Positions 1 to 9,664 of a DNA stretch of 64,000 nt are shown one piece after another. The notes under the pieces are model-generated. The model had not been told where the DNA came from and ran no database searches. It saw nothing but the letters and a program-made list of their open reading frames with translations. A program made the translations under genes and the position numbers. The stretch comes from Penaeicola halotolerans (lineage in GTDB: Bacteria; Bacteroidota; Bacteroidia; Cytophagales; Cyclobacteriaceae). The stretch spans positions 186,001-250,000 of the forward strand of contig NZ_JAEAGO010000002.1 of assembly GCF_016464625.1 (NCBI RefSeq). Reading direction: 5' to 3'. Each line of letters begins with the position of its first letter. Positions within the stretch are counted from its first letter, which is position 1.

Positions 1-471
1 ATCAGACGCTTCTTTGGTAGTCGTAAAAAAATGATCGGTAATGCTATCTGTCACGATTCGATTGATCTCCTCAGGCATACTACGATCTCCAGACCGGATG
101 CCAGCCTCCACATGGATGACGTCTATGTTGAGCTTCTTTGCTGTAATCGCGCATGCCATCGTGGAAGTTACATCTCCCACTACTACCACAGTATCTGGTC
201 TATGGTTGATCAACTCTTGCTCAAAAGCGACCATAATACCAGCCGTTTGTTCTGCTTGTGAACCACCGCCTATTTGTAGATTAATATGGGGCTTAGGTAT
301 ATCAAGCTGGTCAAAAAAGTCTTGAGACATCTTTACATCGAAATGCTGTCCTGTATGGACCAAGCGATAAGTGATTGATGTTCCAGAAGAGACAGCATCT
401 TGTATAGCATGCACTAATGCAGCAATTTTAATAAAATTAGGCCGAGTACCTGCTACCAAAGTAAAAGTCAT
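1..471 (-). CDS. UDP-N-acetyl sugar 2-epimerase, non-hydrolysing (5' part only)
   Basis: The first 157 residues of a WecB/WbpI-type UDP-HexNAc 2-epimerase run off the left edge; the family is usually about 370 residues. Visible family motifs are GTRPNFIK near the start, HTGQHFD, a GDVTST turn and HVEAGIRSGDRSMPEEINR. These belong to the nucleotide-sugar binding epimerase fold. The ATG overlaps the TAA of the upstream glycosyltransferase by one base (TAATG), so translation is probably coupled. With the WbpB/D/E-type genes at 15.4-18.1 kb it could perform the final step to UDP-ManNAc3NAcA (WbpI role). A plain WecB role (UDP-ManNAc) is the alternative, and the missing C-terminus prevents a decision. 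Its base composition is visibly less AT-rich than the next gene. Confidence 0.85.
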   Translation of the reverse strand, partial: MTFTLVAGTRPNFIKIAALVHAIQDAVSSGTSITYRLVHTGQHFDVKMSQDFFDQLDIPKPHINLQIGGGSQAEQTAGIMVAFEQELINHRPDTVVVVGDVTSTMACAITAKKLNIDVIHVEAGIRSGDRSMPEEINRIVTDSITDHFFTTTKEASD

Positions 472-1559
472 TAAATCTGATTAAAAAGTTTGATGTATGA
501 ATGGCAAATATTTTCCCACTTGTAATGAGCGGCTGCCAACTCATTCATTTTCAATTTTAAAGAATTTCTTTGAATGGAGTCAATATTATTGAAAATTGAA
601 GCTAACTCTTCCTTATTATTAAAATAAATAGCTTCATCAAAAGTAGTAGCTCTATTATAATTAACACCATAAGCAATTACAGGAGCTCCAATATGCATAG
701 CCTCAACTAGTGATGGATTTGTTCCTCCAGCGCTATGGCCATGAAGGTAATAATAACAGTTGGATCTAAATTGGTTAAGAAGATCAACATTATAAATAGG
801 GTTTAATAATTTAAGGCCTTTTACGTTTTGATACTTCAATTTGAAATCTTTACCATAAATACTAGAATTAAAATTACCAATGATAACATAGGGCCTTTGA
901 ATATTAGAGACTTCATACGCTTGAACCATCATGTCTAAGTTATTCTCAGGTTCAATACGACACACGGTAAAAAAATAATCCTCTTTGTCAATTCCGTATT
1001 TATCATCGACACTAAATTGATCTGTTCGGACAGCGTGATCAGCCCCATATGCGATTAATGAAGCCTTTTTATTGTAGTTTTTGGAAACATGTTCTTGTAT
1101 AAAAAGATTGTCAGCAACTACTATATCTGAACATGCAACCGCTAATCTTTCAGAAAATTTTAAAAATTTTTGCGCTATGAAACCCCATTTATCTCTTTTC
1201 CACTCTAAACCATCAATATTGGTAATTATCTTACCTTTATAAAAAGGACGAATTATTGGAAGAATAATGGCTCCAGACACACCTAGAAGCAATAATATAT
1301 CAAAAGACCTGACAGATATTAATATAGAATAAATATCATAAAAAACACTCGAAATACCGTTAGCCTTAAGATTAACATATTTAAGTTTAGCCCCTTTATA
1401 GTCATTTATATGATTTTTATAGGCAGTTGATTGGCAATAAACAGTAATATCAAAATCTGTGTTAACATGATCTAATAGGTTATCAACCAAGGTTTCAAAG
1501 CCTCCGTAATTAGAAGGAACGCCAACAGTACCTATAATTGCTATTTTTTTACTTTTCAT
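471..1559 (-). CDS. Glycosyltransferase family 4, DUF1972 type
   Basis: This 362-residue cytoplasmic GT-B glycosyltransferase opens with IAIIGTVGVPSNYGGFETLV, the start typical of DUF1972 rhamnosyltransferase-like proteins. A NIDGLEWKRDKW segment lies near residues 114-126. The donor-site region HSAGGTNPSLVEAM lies near residue 275. A homologue with the same layout is encoded at 52162-53268 in the second polysaccharide locus. The gene overlaps its upstream neighbour by 11 bases and its downstream epimerase by one base, so it belongs to one long operon. It probably adds one sugar of the repeat unit; donor and acceptor cannot be read from sequence. The gene is strongly AT-rich. Confidence 0.85.
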   Translation of the reverse strand: MKSKKIAIIGTVGVPSNYGGFETLVDNLLDHVNTDFDITVYCQSTAYKNHINDYKGAKLKYVNLKANGISSVFYDIYSILISVRSFDILLLLGVSGAIILPIIRPFYKGKIITNIDGLEWKRDKWGFIAQKFLKFSERLAVACSDIVVADNLFIQEHVSKNYNKKASLIAYGADHAVRTDQFSVDDKYGIDKEDYFFTVCRIEPENNLDMMVQAYEVSNIQRPYVIIGNFNSSIYGKDFKLKYQNVKGLKLLNPIYNVDLLNQFRSNCYYYLHGHSAGGTNPSLVEAMHIGAPVIAYGVNYNRATTFDEAIYFNNKEELASIFNNIDSIQRNSLKLKMNELAAAHYKWENICHSYIKLFNQI

Positions 1560-3144
1560 TCAATCTTTTTTTGGTCTCTAACACCAAATTTTGACGTTCT
1601 TTTTCAGAATAAAGCAAAGTTGGATTAAGAAAATCTAAAAGAAGTTTTTTCCTTTTCTTATTTGATTTAATAAAACTAATTTTTTGTAAATCCTCAAGTG
1701 AATCAACAATTAGAAAATAACGAAGAGATGGCTGATTATAAGGATAAACAAAATGAGCATCACCTGACGGAACATCAGAATAAATAGCATTGTCCATTAT
1801 GTTTGACGACCAGTAATTAAAAGCCCAACGTAATTTACCATCATAACCTTTAGCTAAAGCTAGATTAAGAAGAAAGGGAATATCATAATTTGGAGACGTC
1901 ATTAACATATTAGCTCCAGATCCAAAACATGCTGTATAAAAAGTTGTACGCTTACCCTCTCTTTGTCTTTTCTCAAGAACATTATTAGGAATCATTATAT
2001 TAGAAGGTACAGAGTAATCATAAATATAATCAGATAACCTTTCATCAAAAGCACCTGCATAACCAATTCTAAAACTCTTATTATATGAATGAATAAACTT
2101 ACAGAGAGTAATTGAAGACTCTATATCCCTTTCATCAATATAAAAAATTACTTTATCAAGCCAATCATTCGATTCAAGATGCTTTTCAAAACTTAACAAA
2201 AAAGCACCCCAAAATTCTTGATAATCCTTACTATTTACAGAAGTATTGAAACCAATCACTTCATTTAAGTTTTCATCAAAGTAGAAGAAATAATTATTCC
2301 AAGGATAAAGATTATGTAACGATATATTTTCTCCTACACCCTTATCTATTGCACTTTGTACATATTTATCGAAATTTTTATAATCAAAGCTGTAAGTGTC
2401 TGACTTAGACTTTTTTACCTGTATCATCATGTGCGATAAATCTCTTATTTTTCTATTATAAGGATCCCAGAAGACTGAAGTTGTTACAACCCTTTGATTT
2501 ATATTTTTTAGTTGGTCAAACATTGTGTCCAAATAGTCATAATGGAGTGTTGACCAGGGCTCCACAGCGTAATAGTCTGCAACCGATATAGGAAACTGCC
2601 AAAAATCTAAAGTAAAATCTAAAGAAGAAATATTGATTCGTTTTCTTTTAATAACATTTAAGGACAAAGATTTTGATTTAGATATCCCATTTTGAAAAAC
2701 ATCTAATTGCAAAGTATGCTTAATCTTCTTAGCATCTTTGTTGATTTTTATATTTAGAAGAATATAGTTGGTTATCGTATCAGGTAAAAACATATTGTTT
2801 TCTAGCCTCAAAGCTCTTTCAGGTACTTTTTTAACAGGAAAAACACCATTCTGCTTGTCAACACCACAAAATCCAGCTGAGAGATCAGCTAAAACATAGT
2901 TTAAATGATAGATATCAATAGAATAATTTATGTTACTATTAAAAGTAAAATGAATACTATCTCCAAGAGCCGAATTGAGCTTAATTATAATTGGTAAAAA
3001 CTCACCTCGCCAAACATCAAAATTTAAATTTGAATCTTTTACTTTCTCATTTAGATAAGGATTTTGCAAGGTAAGATCAAGAGATTGAGCAGAAAGTACA
3101 GTTACAGAAAAAAAATAAAAAAGAAAAATAGTATAATATTTCAT
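1549..3144 (-). CDS. Secreted DUF4091 / GH123-like glycoside hydrolase
   Basis: This 531-residue protein has an N-terminal signal peptide (hydrophobic stretch, then LSAQS). A beta-rich first third is followed by a TIM-barrel-like C-terminal half of the DUF4091 type, related to GH123 beta-N-acetylgalactosaminidases. FYIDERD near residues 334-340 contains an adjacent Asp-Glu pair, matching the catalytic pair known in GH123. A Trp-rich RWAFNYWSS follows near residue 435. The first in-frame codons are TTG TTG ATG; ATG at 3144 is preferred because it starts the signal peptide. A secreted hydrolase inside a biosynthesis operon suggests trimming or editing of the polymer or release of misassembled glycan, which is inference. 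Family assignment is moderately sure. Confidence 0.65.
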   Translation of the reverse strand: MKYYTIFLFYFFSVTVLSAQSLDLTLQNPYLNEKVKDSNLNFDVWRGEFLPIIIKLNSALGDSIHFTFNSNINYSIDIYHLNYVLADLSAGFCGVDKQNGVFPVKKVPERALRLENNMFLPDTITNYILLNIKINKDAKKIKHTLQLDVFQNGISKSKSLSLNVIKRKRINISSLDFTLDFWQFPISVADYYAVEPWSTLHYDYLDTMFDQLKNINQRVVTTSVFWDPYNRKIRDLSHMMIQVKKSKSDTYSFDYKNFDKYVQSAIDKGVGENISLHNLYPWNNYFFYFDENLNEVIGFNTSVNSKDYQEFWGAFLLSFEKHLESNDWLDKVIFYIDERDIESSITLCKFIHSYNKSFRIGYAGAFDERLSDYIYDYSVPSNIMIPNNVLEKRQREGKRTTFYTACFGSGANMLMTSPNYDIPFLLNLALAKGYDGKLRWAFNYWSSNIMDNAIYSDVPSGDAHFVYPYNQPSLRYFLIVDSLEDLQKISFIKSNKKRKKLLLDFLNPTLLYSEKERQNLVLETKKRLNEK

Positions 3145-3150
3145 CAACAA

Positions 3151-4242
3151 TTATTTATCTAAGGAACTAACTAATTGAATAATTTTAGAATTGAAAACAT
3201 TTGAAGAAAATTCTGATGATTTATTCAAAGCATTTAAACTTAATTTTTTCCATAAAACAGGATCCGATTTAATATCATTAATTTTAAGTATTAATGAATC
3301 TAGATCATTAGAATCAATAAGATAGCCATTAAGACCATCATCAACAAGTTCTGTGATGCCACCCACAGTCGGAACAATAACTGGAACACCTAAAAACATT
3401 GCCTCGAGTATTGTAAGACCAAATGTTTCAATACACTCATCTTTGCGAGTTAAATTAACAACTAAGTCAGCTCTTTTGTAGAAAGGTAAAACATTATCTT
3501 GTTTTGAAAAAATTTTAATGTTTTTAGGAAGTTCTATATTAATGAAATACTTATTAACATCATCAATAGATTCACTTAATACCAGAGTGAAAAGGGCATC
3601 AGGAATTTTTTTTGAAAGGCTAATATATTCTTGAATACCTTTGTACGGTCTTAAAGAAGTAAGCATTAAAATATTAAATAGTTCAGCTTTAACCTTTTCT
3701 AGACTCACAGACTCCTTCTCAAATATTTGATCGACCTTATTGTGTATTACATTTATTTTAGAATTAATATTTTTATGATTTATTTCTAAAAATTTTGATA
3801 CTAAAATAATCCTACTTGAAAATTTGTTTACTATATAAAATAAGAAATTATTTAAAATTTTAGGCTTGATTTCAAATTCATGAACATGAGTAATAACTTT
3901 AATACCCTTAAGTCTTGCAAATAAAATAGCTGAAAAAGGTAAAATAGTGTTTACATAAAATATCACATTTTTAGAATCCCTAATTGAAAAAATTAATTTT
4001 AAAAAAATATAAATTTGACTAAATATAAAATTGAAAAGAGTTATTAATTTAAGATTAGATCTAAAATAAAAATTTTTATGATAATTAACATTCTCTAACC
4101 CAGTAAGAAATCCTATAGAATTGTTTGTATATAGTTCAATAGAATACCCTTCATTAGAAAGACAGTCTATAACACTTCTTAATACCTTTGGACTCCCTGT
4201 AAAATTATTAAGTAAGTGAAACGCTATTATTTTCTTTGACAT
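3151..4242 (-). CDS. Glycosyltransferase family 4
   Basis: This 363-residue GT-B retaining glycosyltransferase has no signal peptide. The C-terminal domain carries the GT4 E-x7-E signature (E272 and E280, in ETFGLTILEAM), followed by GVPVIVPTVGGITELV, the nucleotide-sugar binding face. The N-terminal half binds the acceptor and has two hydrophobic stretches (about residues 65-85 and 97-110) that may associate with the membrane. Its 5' end overlaps the polymerase gene by 35 bases, which implies strong co-translation. It is very AT-rich. Specificity cannot be predicted. Confidence 0.85.
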   Translation of the reverse strand: MSKKIIAFHLLNNFTGSPKVLRSVIDCLSNEGYSIELYTNNSIGFLTGLENVNYHKNFYFRSNLKLITLFNFIFSQIYIFLKLIFSIRDSKNVIFYVNTILPFSAILFARLKGIKVITHVHEFEIKPKILNNFLFYIVNKFSSRIILVSKFLEINHKNINSKINVIHNKVDQIFEKESVSLEKVKAELFNILMLTSLRPYKGIQEYISLSKKIPDALFTLVLSESIDDVNKYFINIELPKNIKIFSKQDNVLPFYKRADLVVNLTRKDECIETFGLTILEAMFLGVPVIVPTVGGITELVDDGLNGYLIDSNDLDSLILKINDIKSDPVLWKKLSLNALNKSSEFSSNVFNSKIIQLVSSLDK

Positions 4243-5350
4243 TAGAGTTAGTAGATAAATAAATAAAAAAAGACAACATCAAATAAAATGATGTTGAGAA
4301 AAATTCATGCGTAAATTGTTGTGCAATAAAAAATATATAACCGCACACAAAGGCATAAAATAGTCCGTTTTTTTTATAAACCTTATAAATAAGAAATGTA
4401 ATCAAACAAATATAGATTAGAAACCCTAGTCCTCCATAGGTGAATATTAAAACTGATAGACCATTCTCAATATATCCCGTTTTGTAATAAGTGTGTATCG
4501 CTATACTTTGATCTACTATATTATTTCCATGTCCTAGAGTATATTGAAAAATATTTGCTCTTTCAAAAAAAGCTTCTCTAAACGCTTCTAATAATCTACC
4601 TCTTGATGAAAGTGTTGAGGTATTTAGAATAAGCTTATTAAAAAAATCAAAAAAAGTAATGTAAATAGCAAATAAACAGGATAGTAGAAAATAGAAAAAA
4701 CGTTTCTCCTTAAAAAAATATATTATAAATAATACAACTAAATAATTCCTATTAAACGTGAAAACTATTGCTAATGAAATTAATAAATAAATTGTTTTTC
4801 CAAACCGATATTTTATTCCATTATCAAGCTTGTAATAATAAATCAAGAGGCATAAGACACATAGAGTAGTGAATGTTTGAACCGTAGAAGTAAATCCTTT
4901 GGGTGCATGAAGAAAAGGAACACCTTTATCATATAATGGGTGTACAAAGTTATTCATCTCAGATAAATAGCTTGAAAATACTAAAAAAATACCTAAAATA
5001 ATATGAAGTAAAGTTCCCCAGAATATATAATTTAAATATAATGGATATTTAATAATGTTTATAGAAAATAAAACACCTATTACTGGAAAAAAAATTATAA
5101 AACTTGAGTTTGACAAATTAAATATAAAAGCGATCAAGAGATATAATAAAACCAGAAGAAATAAAATAAAATAATGAAAATTATAGCTATTATAAAATAA
5201 AATTAAAAAGACTAATCCAGCCATAATTAATTTATCTATCGGCAAAGGAAAAAGAGTATTTACACTAAGTAAAAAATACAAAGTACAAAAGAGCAGCTTT
5301 GTTACCAATGAAATAGTATGATTTAACAAATTAATTTTACTTATAATCAT
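4208..5350 (-). CDS. wzy: O-antigen/polysaccharide polymerase, Wzy-like membrane protein
   Basis: This 380-residue protein consists almost entirely of hydrophobic segments (about ten), with one large loop around residues 230-290 (STLSSRGRLLEAFREAF, then LGHGNNIVDQS). That architecture is typical of Wzy polymerases and WaaL-type ligases, which share little sequence. The position beside Wzx, Wzz and glycosyltransferases supports Wzy, which would join undecaprenyl-linked repeat units on the periplasmic side. The start ATG at 5350 lies within the 3' end of the upstream gene (14-base overlap), and its own 3' end overlaps the next gene by 35 bases. It is among the most AT-rich genes here, as usual for polymerases. 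Ligase is the main alternative. Confidence 0.7.
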   Translation of the reverse strand: MIISKINLLNHTISLVTKLLFCTLYFLLSVNTLFPLPIDKLIMAGLVFLILFYNSYNFHYFILFLLVLLYLLIAFIFNLSNSSFIIFFPVIGVLFSINIIKYPLYLNYIFWGTLLHIILGIFLVFSSYLSEMNNFVHPLYDKGVPFLHAPKGFTSTVQTFTTLCVLCLLIYYYKLDNGIKYRFGKTIYLLISLAIVFTFNRNYLVVLFIIYFFKEKRFFYFLLSCLFAIYITFFDFFNKLILNTSTLSSRGRLLEAFREAFFERANIFQYTLGHGNNIVDQSIAIHTYYKTGYIENGLSVLIFTYGGLGFLIYICLITFLIYKVYKKNGLFYAFVCGYIFFIAQQFTHEFFSTSFYLMLSFFIYLSTNSNVKENNSVSLT

Positions 5351-6626
5351 CCAAAAATGATTTGAATCTTAACAGTTGACCCTTTCTGGAATAGACACCA
5401 ATTTTACTCATTGAATGTCTTCTTATTGATTCGATCTCTCCACTTTCATAAAGTCCTCTTATCTGCATTATTTTATTTAAACAAGAATCTGAATCTTGAG
5501 AAAAAAAGCCTAATCCAACATCATTAAGGATATAATGCATTATATCATTGTCACTAGGACATAAAAGAACTGGCTTTCTTAACCCAATGTATTCATATAG
5601 TTTGCTTGATGGAATTCCTTTAAGGTTTTGATAAGATATCCCAAGTAAAACATGTGCCTTTTGCAGATAATTTAACGCTTGATCTCTTGGCATTCTTTCT
5701 GTTATTTCTATGTATGGTTTGAGTTTTGGATTAATTATTTTGTTTAATCTATTAACCTCCTTTATGTCAAAGCCAGATCCTAAGAAGATCAGCCTAAATG
5801 GAAAGCCACTATCAATCGATTTTTCTAAAGTCTTAAGAATGATAGATATGTCTTGAGAGGGATATAATGTGCCACTGTAAACGACAGTGAAATCATCAAA
5901 AAGTTTTTGATCTGGTAATTTAAGAATAGACTCCTCGAAACCATTTGCGATAGTTAGTGTGGGCTTCTTCAAAAAATCACCAAGGCGCTTACTATATACA
6001 TCAGAAACTGAAATAATAAGACTAGTAGTAGACACCCAGCTTTTTTCATAAAGTTTTTCTACCCTATGAATTATTTTTCTGAGCAATCCATCGGATTTGA
6101 CTTTTTGTAACTCATTAGTCGTCCAATCATCACGATAATCCGCTATCCAATTCAACCCAAACTTTTTCTTAATACTGTAACCTATCTTAAACAAATAAAA
6201 TGGCTCTCCAGAAATTATCATAAAATCATATTGATCTCTTTTAATGAGACCTTTAATGAAAGGTTCGAAATTTTTAAAAGATGTAAATCTTAGAGAAAAA
6301 TAAACTAAAATAATATCTAGAAGCCTTACGAGGTAAAATAAAGGCCTAAATCTTGACTCCCCCCATTTCAAATAGGCACTATCTAAAATCCCTGGTCTAA
6401 AGGGCAAATAATACACATCAAAATCATCATGGTTTTCAAACCTAATCTCTCTACCTAAAGGAAGTTTTGTATCTGCATGAGTCTTTATATCCTCTTTCCA
6501 TTCTCTAGTAACAATAGTTGGCCTATAGCCAAAATTAGCAAGATTCCTCCCCCAATATGTTATTCTTTGAGAAGGAGTTAAAGTACACGGTGTGAAATAG
6601 TATGAAACTAGAAGTATTTTTTTCAA
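5337..6626 (-). CDS. Glycosyltransferase family 4
   Basis: This 429-residue GT-B protein starts with ILLVSYYFTPCTLTPSQR, the usual first beta strand and loop of family-4 glycosyltransferases acting in exopolysaccharide synthesis. The C-terminal half holds VVYSGTLYPSQD (about residue 247), a GSG(F) turn and PSSKLYEYIGLRKPVLL, the position of the donor-binding E-x7-E region in divergent form. The start codon is TTG at 6626; no ATG lies close enough to keep the first strand. It overlaps the polymerase gene by 14 bases. It probably adds one residue of the repeat unit on the cytoplasmic face; the sugar is unknown. Confidence 0.8.
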   Translation of the reverse strand: MKKILLVSYYFTPCTLTPSQRITYWGRNLANFGYRPTIVTREWKEDIKTHADTKLPLGREIRFENHDDFDVYYLPFRPGILDSAYLKWGESRFRPLFYLVRLLDIILVYFSLRFTSFKNFEPFIKGLIKRDQYDFMIISGEPFYLFKIGYSIKKKFGLNWIADYRDDWTTNELQKVKSDGLLRKIIHRVEKLYEKSWVSTTSLIISVSDVYSKRLGDFLKKPTLTIANGFEESILKLPDQKLFDDFTVVYSGTLYPSQDISIILKTLEKSIDSGFPFRLIFLGSGFDIKEVNRLNKIINPKLKPYIEITERMPRDQALNYLQKAHVLLGISYQNLKGIPSSKLYEYIGLRKPVLLCPSDNDIMHYILNDVGLGFFSQDSDSCLNKIMQIRGLYESGEIESIRRHSMSKIGVYSRKGQLLRFKSFLDDYK

Positions 6627-6645
6627 CTTAATTTAGCACAAGCCT

Positions 6646-7785
6646 TTAGTCTAAAACAGTTAATCTTTCAATGATTCTATTTAACACCTTTTCATTTGCT
6701 ATATTAGAGTAATCCGAAGCTACTAAATGAGAATTTTCTTTCATTTTCTCAATATCTGAAATAGAAAGAGCATTTAAGCATTGAGCCATCTCTCTTTCAT
6801 CGAAAGTATCCGTTACGATTCCTATTTTTTCTTTTTCAACGATCCGCTTCATCTCAGGCGTTGGACCAATAGCAATCGCTAATCTAGCTTGAATAAACTC
6901 AAAAAATTTGTTCGGCAAAGCATTCGCATAATTGAAATTCACTGGTTCTAAAATAAATAGACCAATATCAAACTGGTTAATAAATCCTGAAATAGCCTGA
7001 GTAGAAACAGGCTCTATAAATTGAATAGGCTTCCCTAAAGCCAATTTTCTTAATTCGCCCAAATAATTCTCGTCAGTATTCATCAACATTAGCTTAAGCT
7101 CAAAACGATCGTCAAGATAATCCATCAGTCGAATCATCTTTTCAATTTTCCTGCTTCTATTTGAAATACCATGATGGATCAATTGAATCTTATTTGTGAC
7201 AGGACTCGGAACCAAATTCGATTCAAAATCTGGAGCATTTAAAACTATATCTCCTAATACCCCAACTTCATTTTGATAATCTCTAGCTATACCTTCACAT
7301 ACAGTGATGAATGCATCTGCTTTAGGAATGTATTCTTTACATAAATACGTTACGAAATTTTTATGAAAATACTGCCATTTAAAATCATCTGTAAATTCCT
7401 TTGCATATTGTTCATGTGCATCGAAAATTACTTTAGTCTTAGTATGGTGACTTTTTAAGGCTATAGCTATTGGCCAAGACTCTACGTCATTAGCCAAAAT
7501 AAAAGTGAAAGCTGTAGGATAACTACTCAGGATACCATAACTGCTCTGCCATAACAACTCCTTCTCTCTTAACCGAATATTTCTAATCAGCAGAAGAATC
7601 AGTTTTAAGGCTCTAGAAAAAATCGACTTTTGCTTTTTGATTGGATAAAATTCCAGTTCACCATCATAACTCAAACCACTTAATACTACCGAATATCCAT
7701 TCTTGTGAAAAAACGAAATTTGTCTGATCACGCGAGGATCAGTGTGCATGATAGACTGAGATAAGATAAGAACCTTTCTTCTCAA
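6646..7785 (-). CDS. Glycosyltransferase family 4 (paralogue of the gene at 9665)
   Basis: This 379-residue GT-B glycosyltransferase opens with KVLILSQSIMHTDPRVIRQ. VIFDAHEQYAKEF lies near residue 120. A C-terminal stretch from NFNYANALPNKFFEFIQARL to GPTPEM is almost the same in the gene at 9665-10795, so the two are paralogues flanking the amidotransferase. Translation appears to start at TTG 7785, whose last bases form the TGA stop of the upstream gene (TTGA overlap); an internal ATG at codon 13 would delete the first beta strand. It probably adds a repeat-unit sugar. Donor specificity is unknown. Confidence 0.8.
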   Translation of the reverse strand: MRRKVLILSQSIMHTDPRVIRQISFFHKNGYSVVLSGLSYDGELEFYPIKKQKSIFSRALKLILLLIRNIRLREKELLWQSSYGILSSYPTAFTFILANDVESWPIAIALKSHHTKTKVIFDAHEQYAKEFTDDFKWQYFHKNFVTYLCKEYIPKADAFITVCEGIARDYQNEVGVLGDIVLNAPDFESNLVPSPVTNKIQLIHHGISNRSRKIEKMIRLMDYLDDRFELKLMLMNTDENYLGELRKLALGKPIQFIEPVSTQAISGFINQFDIGLFILEPVNFNYANALPNKFFEFIQARLAIAIGPTPEMKRIVEKEKIGIVTDTFDEREMAQCLNALSISDIEKMKENSHLVASDYSNIANEKVLNRIIERLTVLD

Positions 7786-9659
7786 CCCTTATAAAGTTTA
7801 GAAACCATCAAATGATTCCAGCTACCATCACCTTTGTTATTGGTCACAGTAGATTCAATAGGCATATTTTCAGCACCTTTCATTAAAATTCCTTCTTTAC
7901 TCAATACTTCACGAGCACTTCTAATACTATCTTGAGTTTTAGAATTATCCATCCAGGACTTCTGTGGTGGTTCAAAACCTATTTTATCTTTTCTCCACGC
8001 AATTTCACTAGGTAACAAATCAGCAAAACTAGCACGCATGATATACTTGGTCCATCCTTCTTTTATTTTAAAATCAGATGGCAAACTAAATACAAATTCA
8101 ACGAGCTCGTGGGATAGAAATGGCAAACGAACTTCTCTACTATGAGCCATAGAGTTTCTATCTGCATACCTTAATAAGGTAGGAAGTCCTACTTGAAAAG
8201 TTGAAAAATAAAGATGACTGTTTAAGCTTCCTAAATTGAAGTTGTAATCATTATATGTGTCAGACTTATATGAAGCATAAAAATCCTCAGACATCATTGA
8301 GGTGTTTTTCATCCTCATATTAATCAACCTTCTCCCTACTTTATTTGCTAATCTAGGGAAAGCTGAAGCTATTGTTTGCTTGATCCCTGGTTTGGATATT
8401 TTGGCATTGATAGTGTTTTCACTATGAAGCTGTTGATAAGCCAAAAATTCATGCTCAAATTTACTATCTGATTTTTTTCTTAACTCATTAAAAAATGTAG
8501 TAAAATAAGGATGGTAACCCGCTAGAATCTCATCCGCACCTTGACCATCTAGCAATACTGTTACTCCTTTTTGTTTGGCTAACTCATATACCTGATATTG
8601 TACAAGAATACTTGCTGAACCAAATGGTTCTTCTTGATGGAAAGAAATTTTATCAAGAACACTCTCCAAATCGTCTATCTCACTATATACCTCATGAGAA
8701 TTTATGCGGGTTTTCTCTCGTACTTTTTGTATGAAGTACCCTTCATCTTTATGGAAATTCTTAAACCTTGCAGAGAATGTGTTCTGAATAGACTCTTTGT
8801 GATCTTTAAGTAAATGATCCATTGCACATACCACTAAAGAACTATCTATTCCTCCCGAAAGACTCGAGCCAACCAATACATCTGATCTCATTCTTCTTTT
8901 AACAGACTCTATGAAAAGATTTCTGAATTGCTCTTTGGCATCCTCCAATTTAAGATTAGTGTTCTGAAATCGCCAATCAATATCCCAATATCTTATAATT
9001 GAAAATTGACCGTTCTTCCATTTCAAATAATGAGCTGGAGGAAGTTTTCTTACAGATGAAAAAAAAGTTTGGCCTAGATCTGCATGGTTGTCCAATATGT
9101 CAAAATGCAAGTAGTTAAATACCATTTTGGGATCAGGGGTTTTATTAATCCCCGCAGCCCAGAACTCCTTCATCTCAGAAGCAAAATAAAACGCATTATC
9201 AAACTCTGTATAAAAGAAGGGTTTCTCCCCAAAACGATCTCTAGCACAAAAGACTTCTTGTTCAACATTGTCATAAATGGCAAATGCAAACATCCCGTCT
9301 AAATCCTGAAGACACTTTTCTTTTTTAAGATCATATAAGGCTAGCAAAACTTCAGAATCAGAATGGCTTCTAAAAGAATAACCCTTCTTTATTAAATCTG
9401 ACTTAATTTCTAGATAGTTGTAGATTTCGCCATTGAAGGTTAAAGTGTAACGATCCAAATAATGCATGGGCTGCTTCCCTGACTCAGACAAATCTAAAAT
9501 AGAAAGTCTTCTGTGACCAAAACCTATCTTACCATCTTCACTAACCCAGTGACCATATCCATCCGGACCTCTGTGAATGATGGCTTCAGTCATTCTAGCT
9601 AAATTTTCCTTAGAAACTTTATTTGGATTTATAGATAATATTCCTGCTATTCCGCACAT
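7782..9659 (-). CDS. asnB: Asparagine synthase (glutamine-hydrolysing) type amidotransferase
   Basis: The protein has an N-terminal class II glutamine amidotransferase domain (MCGIAGIL; HRGPDGYG, FGHRRLSILD, TFNGEIYNY, SDSEVLL, DGMFAFAIYD) and a C-terminal ATP-pyrophosphatase synthase domain with SLSGGIDSSLV near residue 265. Cys2 is the expected nucleophile once Met1 is removed, so the start was placed at ATG 9659 rather than at the ATG three codons upstream. Its full length is about 625 residues. In O-antigen loci such enzymes (WbpS or WbtH type) convert a uronic acid to its amide, which fits the uronic acid pathway encoded at 15.4-18.1 kb; that assignment is inference. It is flanked by two paralogous GT4 genes. 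Confidence 0.88.
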   Translation of the reverse strand: MCGIAGILSINPNKVSKENLARMTEAIIHRGPDGYGHWVSEDGKIGFGHRRLSILDLSESGKQPMHYLDRYTLTFNGEIYNYLEIKSDLIKKGYSFRSHSDSEVLLALYDLKKEKCLQDLDGMFAFAIYDNVEQEVFCARDRFGEKPFFYTEFDNAFYFASEMKEFWAAGINKTPDPKMVFNYLHFDILDNHADLGQTFFSSVRKLPPAHYLKWKNGQFSIIRYWDIDWRFQNTNLKLEDAKEQFRNLFIESVKRRMRSDVLVGSSLSGGIDSSLVVCAMDHLLKDHKESIQNTFSARFKNFHKDEGYFIQKVREKTRINSHEVYSEIDDLESVLDKISFHQEEPFGSASILVQYQVYELAKQKGVTVLLDGQGADEILAGYHPYFTTFFNELRKKSDSKFEHEFLAYQQLHSENTINAKISKPGIKQTIASAFPRLANKVGRRLINMRMKNTSMMSEDFYASYKSDTYNDYNFNLGSLNSHLYFSTFQVGLPTLLRYADRNSMAHSREVRLPFLSHELVEFVFSLPSDFKIKEGWTKYIMRASFADLLPSEIAWRKDKIGFEPPQKSWMDNSKTQDSIRSAREVLSKEGILMKGAENMPIESTVTNNKGDGSWNHLMVSKLYKG

Positions 9660-9664
9660 AGAAA

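Noticed and set aside
31-325. Plus-strand open frames at the left edge
   Set aside because: The minus strand encodes the conserved 2-epimerase here; the plus-strand frames are antisense shadows.
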